From Phoronis ovalis (taxonomy: Eukaryota; Phoronida; Phoronidae): DNA of 16,001 bases. The stretch is taken from positions 1 to 16,001 of the forward strand of contig JAOXYB010067056.1 of NCBI GenBank assembly GCA_028565635.1. Reading direction: 5' to 3'. Under the pieces are notes generated by a model that ran no database searches, was not told the DNA's origin, and worked only from the letters and a program-made list of their open reading frames with translations. Below, piece by piece: positions 1 to 11,624 of the stretch (positions are counted from its first letter, which is position 1; the number at the start of each line of letters is the position of its first letter). The position numbers and the translations under genes were made by a program.

Positions 1-478
1 TTTTTTTTGTAAGCTGCTTGATATCCGAGATTATTCAAGTTAATTAGATCAAGTACACGCCAAATATCTTTAACGCCATTTGTCCTTATCGCTGCACGTT
101 TACTTTTGATTTTTGGTGTTTTTTTTTAAATTGAGTCATAAACCTAGCAGCCTGACACCGACATTATTAAGTTTTTCCAACAAAAATAGATATGTTTGAA
201 TTTAAAGAAAAAAGGAACGTAAGATGTGTTCTAGTTATTTTCGCAATTATTGGTATAACTCAAATATATATTGATATTTGGACATGGGATTTTCAAAAAA
301 ATGCTTTAATACAGTACAGTATTAGAGGAAGAGAGAACACAACTAAAGTACTTATGTGAACACTGACAGAATACATCGAAACATTTTAAAAAAATGTTTT
401 TTGTCTCACGAATTTTACGAAATTAAGAGAAAACGAAAATATACATGCTTTTTACAATAATTTTTAGTGGCAGTTCCT
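1..478. other. Non-coding AT-rich stretch
   Basis: No ORF of note, RNA gene or repeat boundary is visible. The one local structure is a 9-bp A/T-rich hairpin, AAACATTTT / AAAATGTTT (379-399), which is unremarkable in this composition. Confidence 0.6.
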
Positions 479-486
479 ATTCAAGA

Positions 487-740
487 GAGGGGGTAGGGTA
501 CCCCCCCAGGGTGCAATGCTCGCACTTAGACATTGACAATGCTCGCTGATCGCACTTAATAAGAAAAATTAACAACCAAAAAAAAACAACCAAAAAAATA
601 AACATGGTCGCCAAATGAAAATGCCTCGCGGCAAGTTAAAAAGCAAAAAGAATGCTCGCCAAAAGATAATGCTCGCTGCCAGACTTAACAGACCCCAATG
701 ATCGCTGCTCGCGAAACCCCCCCCCCCCCCTATAGCCCTC
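487..740. mobile_element. MITE-like element, 254 bp, with 8-bp target-site duplication
   Basis: The segment is bounded by identical 8-mers ATTCAAGA at 479-486 and 741-748. Its ends are imperfect inverted repeats: GAGGGGGTAGGG on the left, and GAGGGCTATAGGG as the reverse complement of the right end. A run of 14 C lies at 717-730. The interior has no ORF but repeats the motif AATGCTCGC or near variants about seven times (near 515, 538, 604, 620, 651, 668 and 697), twice followed by GCACTTA. An 8-bp TSD with short inverted ends and no coding capacity fits a non-autonomous hAT- or P-like DNA element. The superfamily is not settled because the tips lack a diagnostic sequence. Confidence 0.65.
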
Positions 741-1155
741 ATTCAAGATAAAGTAAAATTGTTTAAATGAACAGATTATGATGTTTCTAAAAATCTAAAA
801 ATAAAATGTTTAATATTACCTACTATGTTTATTAAAATCGATGTATAATGCCGCATGGAATGGACGCATGGTGGCGTGTTGTGTCATACCTTAAATAAAC
901 GTACCATCATGACTTAGAATTATAAGATTGTGGCAAAACTCTCCAAGAAAGGTAATTTCTGTACTAGCTAATTTTAAGCAGTAAGCACCGTTACATTAAA
1001 ATATAATAGAAACAAATAGTTGTACATGTCTCATTCAATATATGACGGATACTGATGCAATTGTTTCCTGAAAACAATAAAAAAACGTTTTATTTTTCGG
1101 TGGGTGGAGCGTGCTTTCGAAAAGGGTTTGTAAGGGGTGTGTGCGCTCCGCGACA

Positions 1156-1172
1156 CCCTAAATCCGCCATTG
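1156..1172 (-). mobile_element. Possible hAT-like transposon terminus (one-ended remnant)
   Basis: Read on the minus strand the segment is CAATGGCGGATTTAGGG, followed by a GC-richer stretch containing GTCGCGGAGCGCAC. This resembles the CAnnGGCGGATCCAGG-type ends common on invertebrate hAT elements (recalled knowledge). If real, the element body would extend leftward to about 1090. I found neither a partner terminus nor a convincing 8-bp target duplication, so this is at best a truncated copy. Confidence 0.25.
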
Positions 1173-2032
1173 TTGAATAAGACTTCTAGACAGTTTCTGT
1201 AATATTTTAATGTAACGATGCTTACTCGATTGAGTCAAATGGTACAATACGGTAGAATAGGTTCCTCTTCTGTTGAAGTTTACGAGCAAGTGAATGAAAA
1301 AAAAAAAAATTAAATTTGCATCAAAACTTTATAGCGCCTACTGTCACAGTTCCAGACTCTAATGTCAAGCCTCGTTGTTAACTTGCTTCTTTAATCATTG
1401 AGACATAAAATGGCTTTTAAAAATAATTCTTCAATACATGACACGTTTAAATACATTTAAAAAGTTATGAAAAAAGTGTGCGTTATTTTTTAATTTCACG
1501 AATTTTATGAATAACTTACGAGTTGAACTTTACTTTAAGGGGCGCACAATGGGGATGTGTTACCTGGAATATAACGCCTTATGGCCCCGCCTATTGTGGA
1601 GATTATGAGCTGGTTTACCCCGATTCCACTTAGACTGCACTATTACCATGATACAAAAGTCATAAAAACGAAACCCAAGCAATCAAGTAGGATTATAAAG
1701 CTATTGTGAACCTGTCAATTTCATCGAAATTCATTAGATTAATAAAGCAATAGATTAGCTAGAAATGTGTTAATTGATGATAGTAATGCCTTGAGATAAT
1801 CAGCGAATTGTTGCTGTAATTAATGAGTATTTCGTGATTTTAAAATCTGTTCTTGCTATAAAAACTGTCCTTCATCATGACTTTCAATCAATTGACTTGC
1901 GCATGAAATGCACTACTGATACGATGTTTATTATTATGTACGCCACCAACAGCTACAACAAATTATTTTAACTTTTTAAAAAAATTAAAGACGAATATAT
2001 TTTCGTAACGTGGTTTATTTGCGCTGCAAATC

Positions 2033-2046
2033 ATATATATATATAT
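2033..2046. repeat. (AT)7 microsatellite
   Basis: A short perfect AT dinucleotide run in non-coding DNA. It is ordinary in this base composition. Confidence 0.9.
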
Positions 2047-5000
2047 GGAGTTTGAAAGCTTTATTTTTTATTTTTCTATTAAATAACTATATAACATATG
2101 CATGTATCCATTTACCCAAATGAAGTCAAAATTAAAAAGGGCAATATTAATGACATCTGTTAACTGGTTATATAAACTGCCAGTTTTAATTCTATGTTGG
2201 AGTGATAGGTTAATTTTAATTTTAACAATATTTTAAAACACTTTGAAATAAGAAACGCCACAGGCAAGGATGAAACCTTGATTACAGTTTTTTGCATAAT
2301 TTTGTTTGACAGGTAATTTTAACTTAATGTCACTGTCTAGAGTAATCACAAGTAAATGTACACGGATAACGTTACCCGAGAAGTATTAGTTAGCACTTGG
2401 ATAGTGTGGGTAGCAACTTAATTTTATAAAGTTAATTTGCAGCCCTGGGTGATGCAGCCATAACATGTACGCGTTGTCTGACTGTTTGTATATCGTCTTC
2501 CATAATATACAATTTCAGTGTAGTTGTATATTTAGAAGATGCATAGATATAATCACAACCTAAGACTGGATTTGTCGAAACTCAGCAAGTCTTAAGTCAA
2601 ATTTAGATGGACCCCCTGGGTTTAGACTAATCGCAAACTTAAGACAGGCGCCCGTAGTAAGTTATTATATGTTACTTCGCGGATTCGCATTGAATGGACC
2701 GGGTGTAAGAGCCAGAATACTCTTTGTAGTTATTTGGGTTTTCGAAGCTTATAGAGTTTTAGCAGGTAGATCATGATTCTTCGGTCATGTGATCGTTGTC
2801 TCCCTCAATTCGCCATCAGAAAACCATTTTTATTATGATATTTGCAGTCGCCAGCTGTTGAATTAAGCTAAGTTACAGAGTTATCATTTTAAATAACGGC
2901 TTCATGACAGATTTAATATATTAATATTATACTAAGAGAAGGCGAACTTAATTGACTGAATAAAACGTATCATTAACTAACAATAGTGCGAGATAAAATA
3001 ACATCGTATTGTTGACCATCGTTTCAATGGGATTAATCTAGAATTTGGTATAAGCGTTTGAGCATTCATCGGTGTGTAATTAATAGTAAAAAACAAACAA
3101 AATACAGACATACGATATATCCTATTCAGAGAGCAAAATGATAAAACTCTCATACAGATGAAATGCGGTATAATTTAACTGCTGCTTACTTTTTCTGCAG
3201 CGTGATATTTAAGCTAAGTTATCGTTTCGTTAAAAGGCGGAGTTGATGAGAAAATTATATTTTCTGCTTGTCACTATTATTTTTACTTGTTAGCTACATA
3301 TTCGTAGGCTTTATAGAATATCAGGTAGTACGGAAACATATAGCGTCTCTAATAAGACCGGAGACTAATTTACGGCATAATTAGGTGTCATTTTTTGGTT
3401 AAATTCTGTTTTACCTATAACTGAAATTTAAAAGGGAAATTCTAGATCTTAATATCAAAACATATATAAAAACATTATACATATAATCCTTAATAGACTA
3501 TTGTTCAACTAAGCGTTTAAGTGCTTTTCTCAGCGGACCACCCAATGCATCTTGACAGGTAGTTTTTAGATAATTTTTCTATTCATTGTCCATTTTTTTT
3601 AGCCTAATACCTTGACCTGTAGCATTTAAAGTACGTTGGTCTAAAACTAATCTAATTTTGTATAATAAGAATAAAATGTATTTTATTTTTAATGTTCATT
3701 CCCAGCATTTACTTTTGCTATTTTCCGAATTAGTTACAAAGCGCGTAACGTGTGCACGTTAGGATCATAAACAATTGTTCTAAAGAGTATGTACTTTTTG
3801 TTCAGGCACTTCAATACTTGTAAATGAACAAGAATGAGGAAAAACTTGACATTTCTAAAATTAAGAGATGGTGACACGATTTTAAAATGGTATTAACATC
3901 TACAAAAAAAAATCTGAACACTAAGCTGTTTGTCGACATCTTGTCCCGTGATAGCAAGTACACTATGTATATTCATTTTTTTCCATTTTTTTATGAGAGA
4001 AATTAGATCTAGCACTTTTTGTGACTTTCGTGTTATGCATTTTACATAGTGACATTACCGTAAGAGAGTTTAATATATTTAAAGATATTTTTCTTATAGG
4101 TTTTCGGTTTATCTGATCGTTTTCCAAAATGTAAATTATGTTGTCAAACTTCTCACAGTATGTTTATGTATACATTTCAGTATTAGTAGAAATTAAGAAA
4201 ATTGGATGGAAACACTCACAGCTTGATAACGATCAATGCGCAGGACTAGTGGCTAGAGCTAAAACATTTTTAAGTGTTTAGTTAGTTAACTTTAGCCCTA
4301 TAGGCGCATTTCCCGGTGTTTCAATTTACTGAAAATTAAAGCGGCTTCCTTTGTGGTAATCTAAAAATTTGATTTAAAGTCTTAACTGTAGTCTAAAGCA
4401 ATTGAGTGAGCAGGAATGCGATACGACCACTCGTTGCAAATATATCATATATTATCAGTTTTTAGAATCGGTAATTGGGCTTAATTTTCGGTTAGGATGA
4501 AAAAAATACAATAAGTCACCATAATTAAGCATTTGACGCCAACACATTACTATAGTTGAATGTTAATGGGAATACAATTCACGGTGAACACGGATCAGTA
4601 CATTTTATGAGAGAAAACGTGTTAAAATGGCAGTAAAAGTGAAACAGTCCTTTTTATCAGCCAAAATCAAATCAGATAAAATTTCGCCATCGACGAGTCC
4701 TTTTGATTTTAAACGGGTTATAAGTTAAACTATGGTTAACTTTGATCGATCGACGCTAAAATTTTATGCCGTTCGCGGGGAGTAAGAACTATAATGACTT
4801 AAAAACAAAACTTTACCACACTCCACCGTGTTGTTTACAATTAAAATAAATTGTGTTTTGCTATGTTTTCATAGATGCATCCCACTAGCAATTCTCAGAC
4901 TGTATTTAATATGTGTAATATATTTTAAAATAATAATTAGTTGAACATCTAAAAACACCAGTTTTTCAAACAGTAAGTTGGGTCGGCTCTAAAATTGAAT

Positions 5001-5300
5001 TTTAATTTAACTATTTGTTCCTCTTATTATTTAAAAATACAAAATTATCCAAATGTGGTTTTATGATCAACAGTTTAGTTGAACTTTGTTACGGATGGAT
5101 TTGCTATACTTTTATCGTGGTAAAAAAAAATTAAAATAGATTGTTAAAACTATCAATTACACTTAAAACCACATGAAGTTTAATGATCAAAGAACACTTT
5201 AGATAAAGAAGATAAAACGTAGCTCACAAAAAAATAATGAAGACTTCTCCCTGACACGATACTAATCAGCTATACTAAATTTAATTGGATAAAAAGACAA

Positions 5301-5308
5301 TGACGTCA
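5301..5308 (+). promoter_or_regulatory. CRE palindrome TGACGTCA upstream of engrailed
   Basis: A perfect full CREB/ATF site, TGACGTCA, lies about 490 bp before the ATG and about 330 bp before the candidate start of transcription. It sits in a stretch (about 5290-5360) less AT-rich than its surroundings that includes CCCAAACTCCACC. Binding is inferred from the motif alone. Confidence 0.4.
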
Positions 5309-5606
5309 CCCAAACTCCACCTTTTTGACAGAAATGTTAATAGGCCTCGGGAAACCAAATGAAAAGTTACACGTTCGGTAGTTAACATTAAAAACATTTC
5401 CGTACACATGAAAAGATAAGTTTTGTAATTATTCATAATACGCTCAACAAATTAGGCTCTCTCTCTTCAGAACTGGAACTCAGGTCTTTGCTTTACATTG
5501 ATGTCTTGGAGGCAATCGGTCGCGGATCGTAGTTTTATGTTATTGATGCATCGATTGTTCCACGAGAAGATTTACCAGAATTTGTGTGAACGTAGTAAAA
5601 CGAAGG

Positions 5607-5644
5607 TTTATAAGACTTTGTTCACTACTGTCATATCACACCTA
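5607..5644 (+). promoter_or_regulatory. Possible core promoter of engrailed (TATA-like plus Inr)
   Basis: TTTATAAG at 5607-5614 is followed by TCACACC at 5636-5642, which fits the YYANWYY initiator pattern. Its A at 5638 lies 31 bases from the first T of the TATA-like box. This spacing is right for a metazoan core promoter and would give a 5' UTR of about 159 nt before ATG 5797. Both motifs are short and the DNA is AT-rich, so a chance match is quite possible. A 5' non-coding exon farther upstream is the main alternative. Confidence 0.3.
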
Positions 5645-5796
5645 TCAGGAATCTAGCAGTGACAAGATATTTGAAACAATTTATACTGGCACTTGCTGAT
5701 AAAAATCTTATTCTATTATATCTCAGTTCAGGCTTGATTTACAAAATTGTACATAGACTGAAAACGATTTATAAGAACACTACAACACTATAAACA

Positions 5797-6037
5797 ATGG
5801 CAGTTGATCAGCAAAATTCACACCGAGAACTCGACAATGAGCCTCAAAGGCCAGTAACAAACTTCTCTATAGAAGAAATTTTAAAACCAGATTTTGGAAA
5901 CAGAAAAAGACAAGATATCATTGATAAATTAGACAGATCTCCAGTGAAAAGTTTATCCTCGGTAACAATTCATCAGCCCGCATCTTTGTGGCCAGCCTGG
6001 GTTTACTGCACAAGATACTCAGACAGACCGTCATCAG
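5797..6037 (+). CDS. en: Engrailed-class homeobox protein, coding exon 1 (EH1 and EH2)
   Basis: This exon encodes residues 1-80 and the first base of codon 81 of a predicted 185-residue Engrailed transcription factor. Seen: the EH1 motif FSIEEILKPDFG at residues 23-34 and the EH2 motif LWPAWVYCTRYSDRPSSG at residues 64-81, finished by exon 2. Known for the family: EH1 recruits Groucho/TLE co-repressors, and the EH2 tryptophans contact Extradenticle/Pbx; the protein acts in the nucleus as a patterning repressor. The start is well supported: A at -3 and G at +4 around ATG 5797, with an in-frame TAA at 5791-5793 just upstream. The exon ends at a good donor, CAG|GTACGT, after base 6037. Only 22 residues precede EH1 and 29 separate EH1 from EH2, whereas fly and vertebrate Engrailed proteins have long low-complexity stretches there. 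The class assignment is near certain; a further 5' non-coding exon cannot be excluded. Confidence 0.96.
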
Positions 6038-6913
6038 GTACGTAAAACATACTTTTACTGTTACACTATTTTTTTCTTTGAATACTCATAAAAATTAAGT
6101 CCTCTCAGCCGATATCAGCCAGTGGGTCGTTTCCAAAAAGAAGAACTTGCTCGTGTTTCTCCATCAGTGGTCATGAAAACGGCTCTCAAAAGTTTCATAA
6201 GTAGTCAAATATAGTCAACAGAGCATAATCAAATATTTTGAAAACATTTCCGAACTTCTCATACTTGCACACAAGTTACCGAAACTTAGTACAACTTTCT
6301 AATATTGCGTGCAATATTTTAATCATGTTTGAAAATTTATACGAGCTATAAGAAATATGCGCTATAAATGTATGGATCTATGGGTTTGAAAATATTGTTT
6401 TTTTGGTGACTTCGTATGTTACCCAAGTTACGTTACAACATTTTATTTCAATCAGAAACGGCCCGAATTCTATAGTGCGTATTCTATTCTAGGCGGTATA
6501 AACCTTCTGATTCGGGTTTAACAATTGAAAGTCGTTTTTTCAGTACCTTTGTACCGATCGTAAACATAACATGTATTTGCTGATATGTCTGAAGTAAAAT
6601 GAAATCCTAATATATCATGCCGTTTTTTCCGAAACATATATTTTTATCAAGTCACGAAAATCAGTACCAAACACTATAAATGAACTAAAAACGGAAATTA
6701 TATTTCAGATAAGGAATGCTTTCGATAATGAAATGGAAACATTTTTAATTATTAAACCGCTAAAAACTATTAATTGTATCAATATGAAATAGAAAAATAT
6801 TATTCTAAATGAATCATATAAAGAAAAACGGATTATATATAATATCATTTTATGTATGCGAAATACTTTATTTTTACCTTTGTAATTTTAATTTCTATTC
6901 TTATTTAAAAAAA

Positions 6914-7396
6914 ATATTTGTTACGTAAAATTGTACGCCATAAATCATGCCATATGTATTTCTACAAAGATTATCTTGAAAACTTAATTATAGCAAGCGG
7001 TACAACACGAGTCCAGAAATTAGATCGTAGGTCTAATCAATACCAAACGTTTGATACCTTACTTTTGGTAATTGGCCATGTCGCCTGGCGCCCATAAGGA
7101 AAACAAGAAATTGTCCAATATCCAAAAAGTGTGAGTAATTGAAAAGCACTGTGAATATATTTGTTACGTAACATTGTACGCCATAAATCATGCCATATGT
7201 ATTTCTACAAAGATTATCTTGAAAACTTAATTATAGCAAGCGGTACAACACGAGTCCAGAAATTAGATCGTAGGTCTAATCAATACCAAACGTTTGATAC
7301 CTTACTTTTGGTAATTGGCCATGTCGCCTGGCGCCCATAAGGAAAACAAGAAATTGTCCAATATCCAAAAAGTGTGAGTAATTGAAAAGCACTGTG
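6914..7396. repeat. Recent tandem duplication, 2 x 240 bp with a 243-bp period
   Basis: Copy 1 is 6914-7153 and copy 2 is 7157-7396. Reading them side by side I find one difference (A at 6929, C at 7172) over 240 bases, so the duplication is very young or has been homogenised. The unit includes the palindrome CAAACGTTTG and a short hairpin ATTAGA/TCTAAT, and it ends AAAAGCACTGTG. It has no ORF, no poly-A tail and no clear Pol III boxes. It could be a dimer of a satellite or a small mobile element, or a simple local duplication. Confidence 0.93.
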
Positions 7397-8124
7397 CGTC
7401 CTTTCATTGTTAAAACATTATAAAAATAACAATAAACAAACACTCAGTATTGCCTCCTTCAAACAAATCTGATTTTTAAAAAATCAAGGTTAAATCACAA
7501 CGAAAAACAAACTGTCCAATTTCCCTCGGCTACTTACTTTAAAATAATACGTACATACTGTTGTTTTAAAATGTAAATTCATAATATGTATGTCTGTATG
7601 TCTGAAAAGAAACTTTTTCTCAATCAATATACTAGCTTGTGGGGGGAGAGTGTCAGAAAATCTGCTGTGTATGCAGGATGATTTTTCCAGTTGCATTGAA
7701 AGTTTGTCTAAAATGTTCCCCCAACCCTTAAAGTATATTACACTGGCCTCGAAAATCACACGCCACTGACTTTAGAATTAGTTCTTATATATACAAAACA
7801 GATTGAATCAAAAGATCATGAAATAACAAAAGTCGGTAGTAACGAGGTTGTGTGTGACACTATTTAATTTGTTACCGATTATCGGTTTTACAAGTAATTC
7901 TCACACTTTTGGTGGTCGTCTGCTGTTGAGTCGTATAACAAAGAATACAATTATGTAATGTTATTAACTACTTATTTCCTTTTCAAATGAATTTTATCAA
8001 TAGAAACGTGTTGAGCAATAAAACAATGGGGGAACTATTATGATAATTTACGAAAGGTGTTGTAATAATAATTACAAGAAAAGAGGGCTAAATATTAAAA
8101 TTAAATAAAACTATAAATTGCTTT

Positions 8125-8136
8125 GTAATTAATTAC
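8125..8136. promoter_or_regulatory. Palindromic homeodomain-type site GTAATTAATTAC
   Basis: A perfect 12-bp palindrome built from two overlapping TAATTA cores; a second AATTAATTAC lies 45 bp downstream at 8181-8190. Q50 homeodomains such as Engrailed and paired-class dimers bind such sites. In AT-rich DNA some occur by chance, so regulatory use is inference. Confidence 0.3.
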
Positions 8137-9414
8137 GTATGATTGCGATTTAAGCATTAATATTCATATCAGTCCAGTCAAATTAATTACGGAAATAATT
8201 TTCACTTGAACTAGGCTAGGAACAGTTCACTATATTGTTGGGAACAAATTGCATTTAAAACCCGGCTTCTTTTCACGAAAACCACAAAAGTTTATTAAAT
8301 GATGAATAGATACTTCTATACGCCTAGGTTATTCACCTATGGTAAATAATACATTAATTATCTGATAATACTAATGAAATCACTGTTGTTTCTTATTCCA
8401 AAATATTCTTGCTATTAAATGAAACGATAAGCGATTACATATAATAGTACGGCAGCCAAATTCAAAAAGGATGAAACAAAAAAAAGTACTGTATAGATAA
8501 TATCACAATATATTATACTTAACAGATTTTCACGCTCTGGATGTTTTTAACGAATATGCATGTAACCAATCTTATGTAACACTCTGGGTTAATACGTTAG
8601 ACCTTACAGTAAACTTTACAGTAAAATCGGATACATAAATTGATTGCAATTTATTAAGAGTGATTTGCTATTGTTAAATGCAATAGTACCTATACAAAGT
8701 ACAATTACATATCTAACAGAGAAAGACAGCTCAGTCACTGCTCGTTATTACTAATTATAATGCAATAAGTATGTATTTAATTAACAATGATACTTATTGA
8801 TGTGATTTTCCTTTGTGTTTTTCTGTTGCAATGCTTTATCCTACAAAAATGTAAGATACTTCGTTGTAATTAGAAATTAAAACTATAGCAATCCATCTCT
8901 ACGTGATGATTTCAAAATTGATTCGATATCAAAATGGGTCACAGTAAAAATGGCGTTGTGATTTTTTAAGTTCTTATTCAATTTACTGGAATATTAATTT
9001 AGTCGACATTCTTATTTCTAATATATAACTTTCTAAAACTGTAACTTTTGTTCTAAAAAAAGAATTTAGCGTATTGTGCATTCAATTTGTCCTTAATTAA
9101 TTTCATAAGAGTAATAATGAACGTTAAATGTGAATTCCGTAGTGTGTAAAACTTTTCAAAGCTAATAATAAGACATCGGAAGTGATTGAAGTAATTGGTG
9201 TGTATGACAGAGAATAATTTGATATAGTCAGTAATTATTAATTATGGTACCGGAAAAAATTAAAGAAGAGATCTACTCACTGGGTTTTTTATGAGTAAAG
9301 GTTCGTCCACTAAAGATATGAGCAACTTATATTACAGTGAATTTCAATTAATCGAATTGAGAGAATTTTGAAAACGTTCTTTATCTCATACTATTCGAAA
9401 GGTATAATTTGTTT

Positions 9415-9430
9415 GTAATTAATTAATTAC
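9415..9430. promoter_or_regulatory. 16-bp palindromic TAATTA array in the intron
   Basis: GTAATTAATTAATTAC is a perfect 16-bp palindrome holding three overlapping TAATTA cores. GTAATTATTAATTATGG lies about 180 bp upstream (9231-9247) and AATTAATTAATTATT about 650 bp downstream (near 10078-10092). It would be a strong target for homeodomain proteins, possibly Engrailed itself, but no function is shown. Confidence 0.3.
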
Positions 9431-11048
9431 ATGACGGGCTTAATTGTTTTTATGAATATAAATAAAAGTAATCCTTGACACTTAAACCATGTTATACTTT
9501 GTTGCGTGCAATAAGGAAATAGCCATCTTCATTTTATGCAAGTAATCAAATATGATTATTTTTATTCGCCAATACTCAATGAATAGACGATAATAACTGT
9601 AGTATTTAATATAAAGTAAAGTGATTTGATTATATCTCTTTAATTCAATTCTTGGTAATTTATAGTAAGTGATACCAAGTATCATGATGCTATTATCGTA
9701 CATTTGAAATACGCAACCACTGAGACTAAGAGATTTGATTATCTTAATTACAGCAGGAAGATTTTTTTCAAATTTAATCTAGCCTTTGTCATTAATGTAA
9801 GTGATAGCCCCATGGTATTAAAACGTAGTGGGCATTTTTACAAATGCTAAGAAAACGTAAATATTTCACTTGGAACTTTAGATAAAAATCTGGAGACCTC
9901 TCGAATCTCATTTGGTTTAAACGGTATATGATTTTCCATCATTCTCCTATCTTGCTTTACAGTAGTATTTCGCCGGATATGAGCAAACCTATAGATGAAC
10001 AGAGTAGTCAGTTCAGAGTCTTTCCGCTTTATTTAGTTGAATTGTGCTGACATATAATGAAGCATTGACAGTGACCAAATTAATTAATTATTTTCCGAAT
10101 TTATACCACTGGTATTATGTTCGTGCTCGCATATTATTATCTGTGTAGAACCCGTTGAGTGTTCTAGTTGTGCGAGAATGGGGTTTCTGAGTACTGTAGT
10201 TTGCGTGACTGAGGGGATATAGGATGGTGCGGAGAGGATTCACGAGGGGGGGGGGAAGTATGGCAGGGTTATCATAAAAATTCTAAACATTTATAAATAT
10301 TTCTGATTTCGTGCAAAAAATGCTTGCTGAATATGTTTTTACGAAACCTTAACATTTTGATGAGAGTAAATTGAGCTAATCGGGCACAAGTGATTTTTAT
10401 ATCGCCGTGTTTGAATGTTCAATTAATTTAGAGGGATAGATCATTTTAATTAAAGAAGCGTGGTAGCTATTTATAATATAAAATTTCTTTTGATCAGAGA
10501 ATTAAGCAGATAAAGAACAGTTGTTAGCCATTTAAATGATCAAAATCACATCTCCAGCTAGTCATACAATTTTCCACCAGTGATGGATCTATTAGGTGAT
10601 TTTGATGTAATTTTCACTCATCTAGACGATAAGAAAATCATTAATTCTTCTTTCTCTTTGCTCCGTTTGCAACATACAGTAAACCCACGTTGTTTTCTTC
10701 GGCTGCAATGAGTCATAGTTTAGTGAGCAACAATTACTGACATTTTTTGAAACATTCAATATCTCATGATAAAATTAACATATAAACATTTGTTGTAAAT
10801 TCGATAGTTTCGAATGGGACGTAGATTTAATGTGACTAGATCCGTTTGGGACAAATTATTCGCACATTACATTTCCAGTCGAATTTTAGGCAGTATAATG
10901 AAACAATAGACTACTAAAAATTAACTTAAGTATAATAAAAATCACTTTTTATCTATCACATGATTATGCAATTAGTAAGAAGGCCATTTTAGGTTAAAAC
11001 TCACAAGTATCTGGCACTTACTAGAATTATTAGTTGAAAGGTAATATT

Positions 11049-11354
11049 GGCCAAATTTTAACTTAGCGGTATTTGCAGAGGTTTTGGACTTAAATTTTTT
11101 GAATTCCACGGTTTGAAAAACATGACTATTGTAATCTTGATGTGATTCTAAAGATATGGGCGTAAAAAAATGAGAAATTTCTGGCAGTTGAATTTTGGAA
11201 AGTCATAACTTTTAAATGATACAAAATATAAAAAATCTGAAATACTCCATTGGAGATCTCTATTTACTAAAGTTAACTTTGGCCAAGTTTCAACTTTGTA
11301 TTTACAAGGGTGTTGGACTTCATTCTTTTGAAGTTTACACTTTGAAAAATGTGA
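11049..11354. repeat. Old diverged direct repeat, ~75-bp copies 232 bp apart
   Basis: Copy A (11049-11125) and copy B (11281-11354) both run GGCCAA, TTT-AACTT, GTATTT or GGTATTT, a G-rich patch, TTGGACTT, TTTTGAA, then TTTGAAAAA. They clearly share an origin but carry many substitutions and small indels. The sequence between them is AT-rich and non-coding. It may be a decayed dispersed repeat with internal repeats or an old tandem duplication. An open frame on the minus strand here is a by-product. Confidence 0.7.
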
Positions 11355-11624
11355 GTGTTTACCCAAAATGGCCTCCTAACTGATTACATAAGCAGGTGAC
11401 TGATAAGTAAAGTATTTTTTCAAAATCGTTAAGTTAATACCTTTCCAAAAAAATCTATCATTTTATTAGTCCAGTTTTCATTAAGCTGCACAAAAAAATC
11501 GATTCAAAGTGTCAAGTGTGAATAGTGAACAGGTCTAGCTATCTAAAGGGGGATTATTTAGCAAGCTGAATCGGACCCATACAAAATTACGAAGCGCTCC
11601 TTAACCTTTTGCTCCTATACTGCA

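Larger units (their letters stand above)
749..5240. other. Upstream non-coding region without recognised genes
   Basis: About 4.5 kb of AT-rich DNA with frequent stops in every frame and no recognisable exon, tRNA or rRNA. It contains the possible transposon end near 1160, the AT microsatellite, and a pair of inverted 9-mers GTCTTAAGT / ACTTAAGAC about 50 bp apart near 2589-2645. As the 5' flank of a developmental regulator it may hold distal enhancers, but nothing in the sequence marks one out. Confidence 0.55.

Noticed and set aside
379-399. A/T hairpin AAACATTTT...AAAATGTTT
   Set aside because: A short A/T-only-type stem is expected by chance in this composition and nothing nearby supports a function.
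6914-7396. The tandem dimer as a hammerhead-ribozyme retrozyme
   Set aside because: Tandem units of this size with hammerheads occur in some animals, but I see neither a CTGANGA core nor a properly placed GAAA in the unit on either strand.
7490-7759. 89-codon open frame on the minus strand
   Set aside because: It lies in the intron, has low-complexity AT-driven composition and matches no family I know. A CAGTGGCGTG-like word at one edge hinted at a transposon end, but I found no partner terminus or target duplication.
9482-9703. 73-codon open frame on the minus strand
   Set aside because: Rich in Ile, Tyr and Lys as expected from AT-rich non-coding DNA, with no recognisable domain.
11148-11366. 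72-codon open frame on the minus strand
   Set aside because: It spans the diverged direct repeat and has no protein-like motif.
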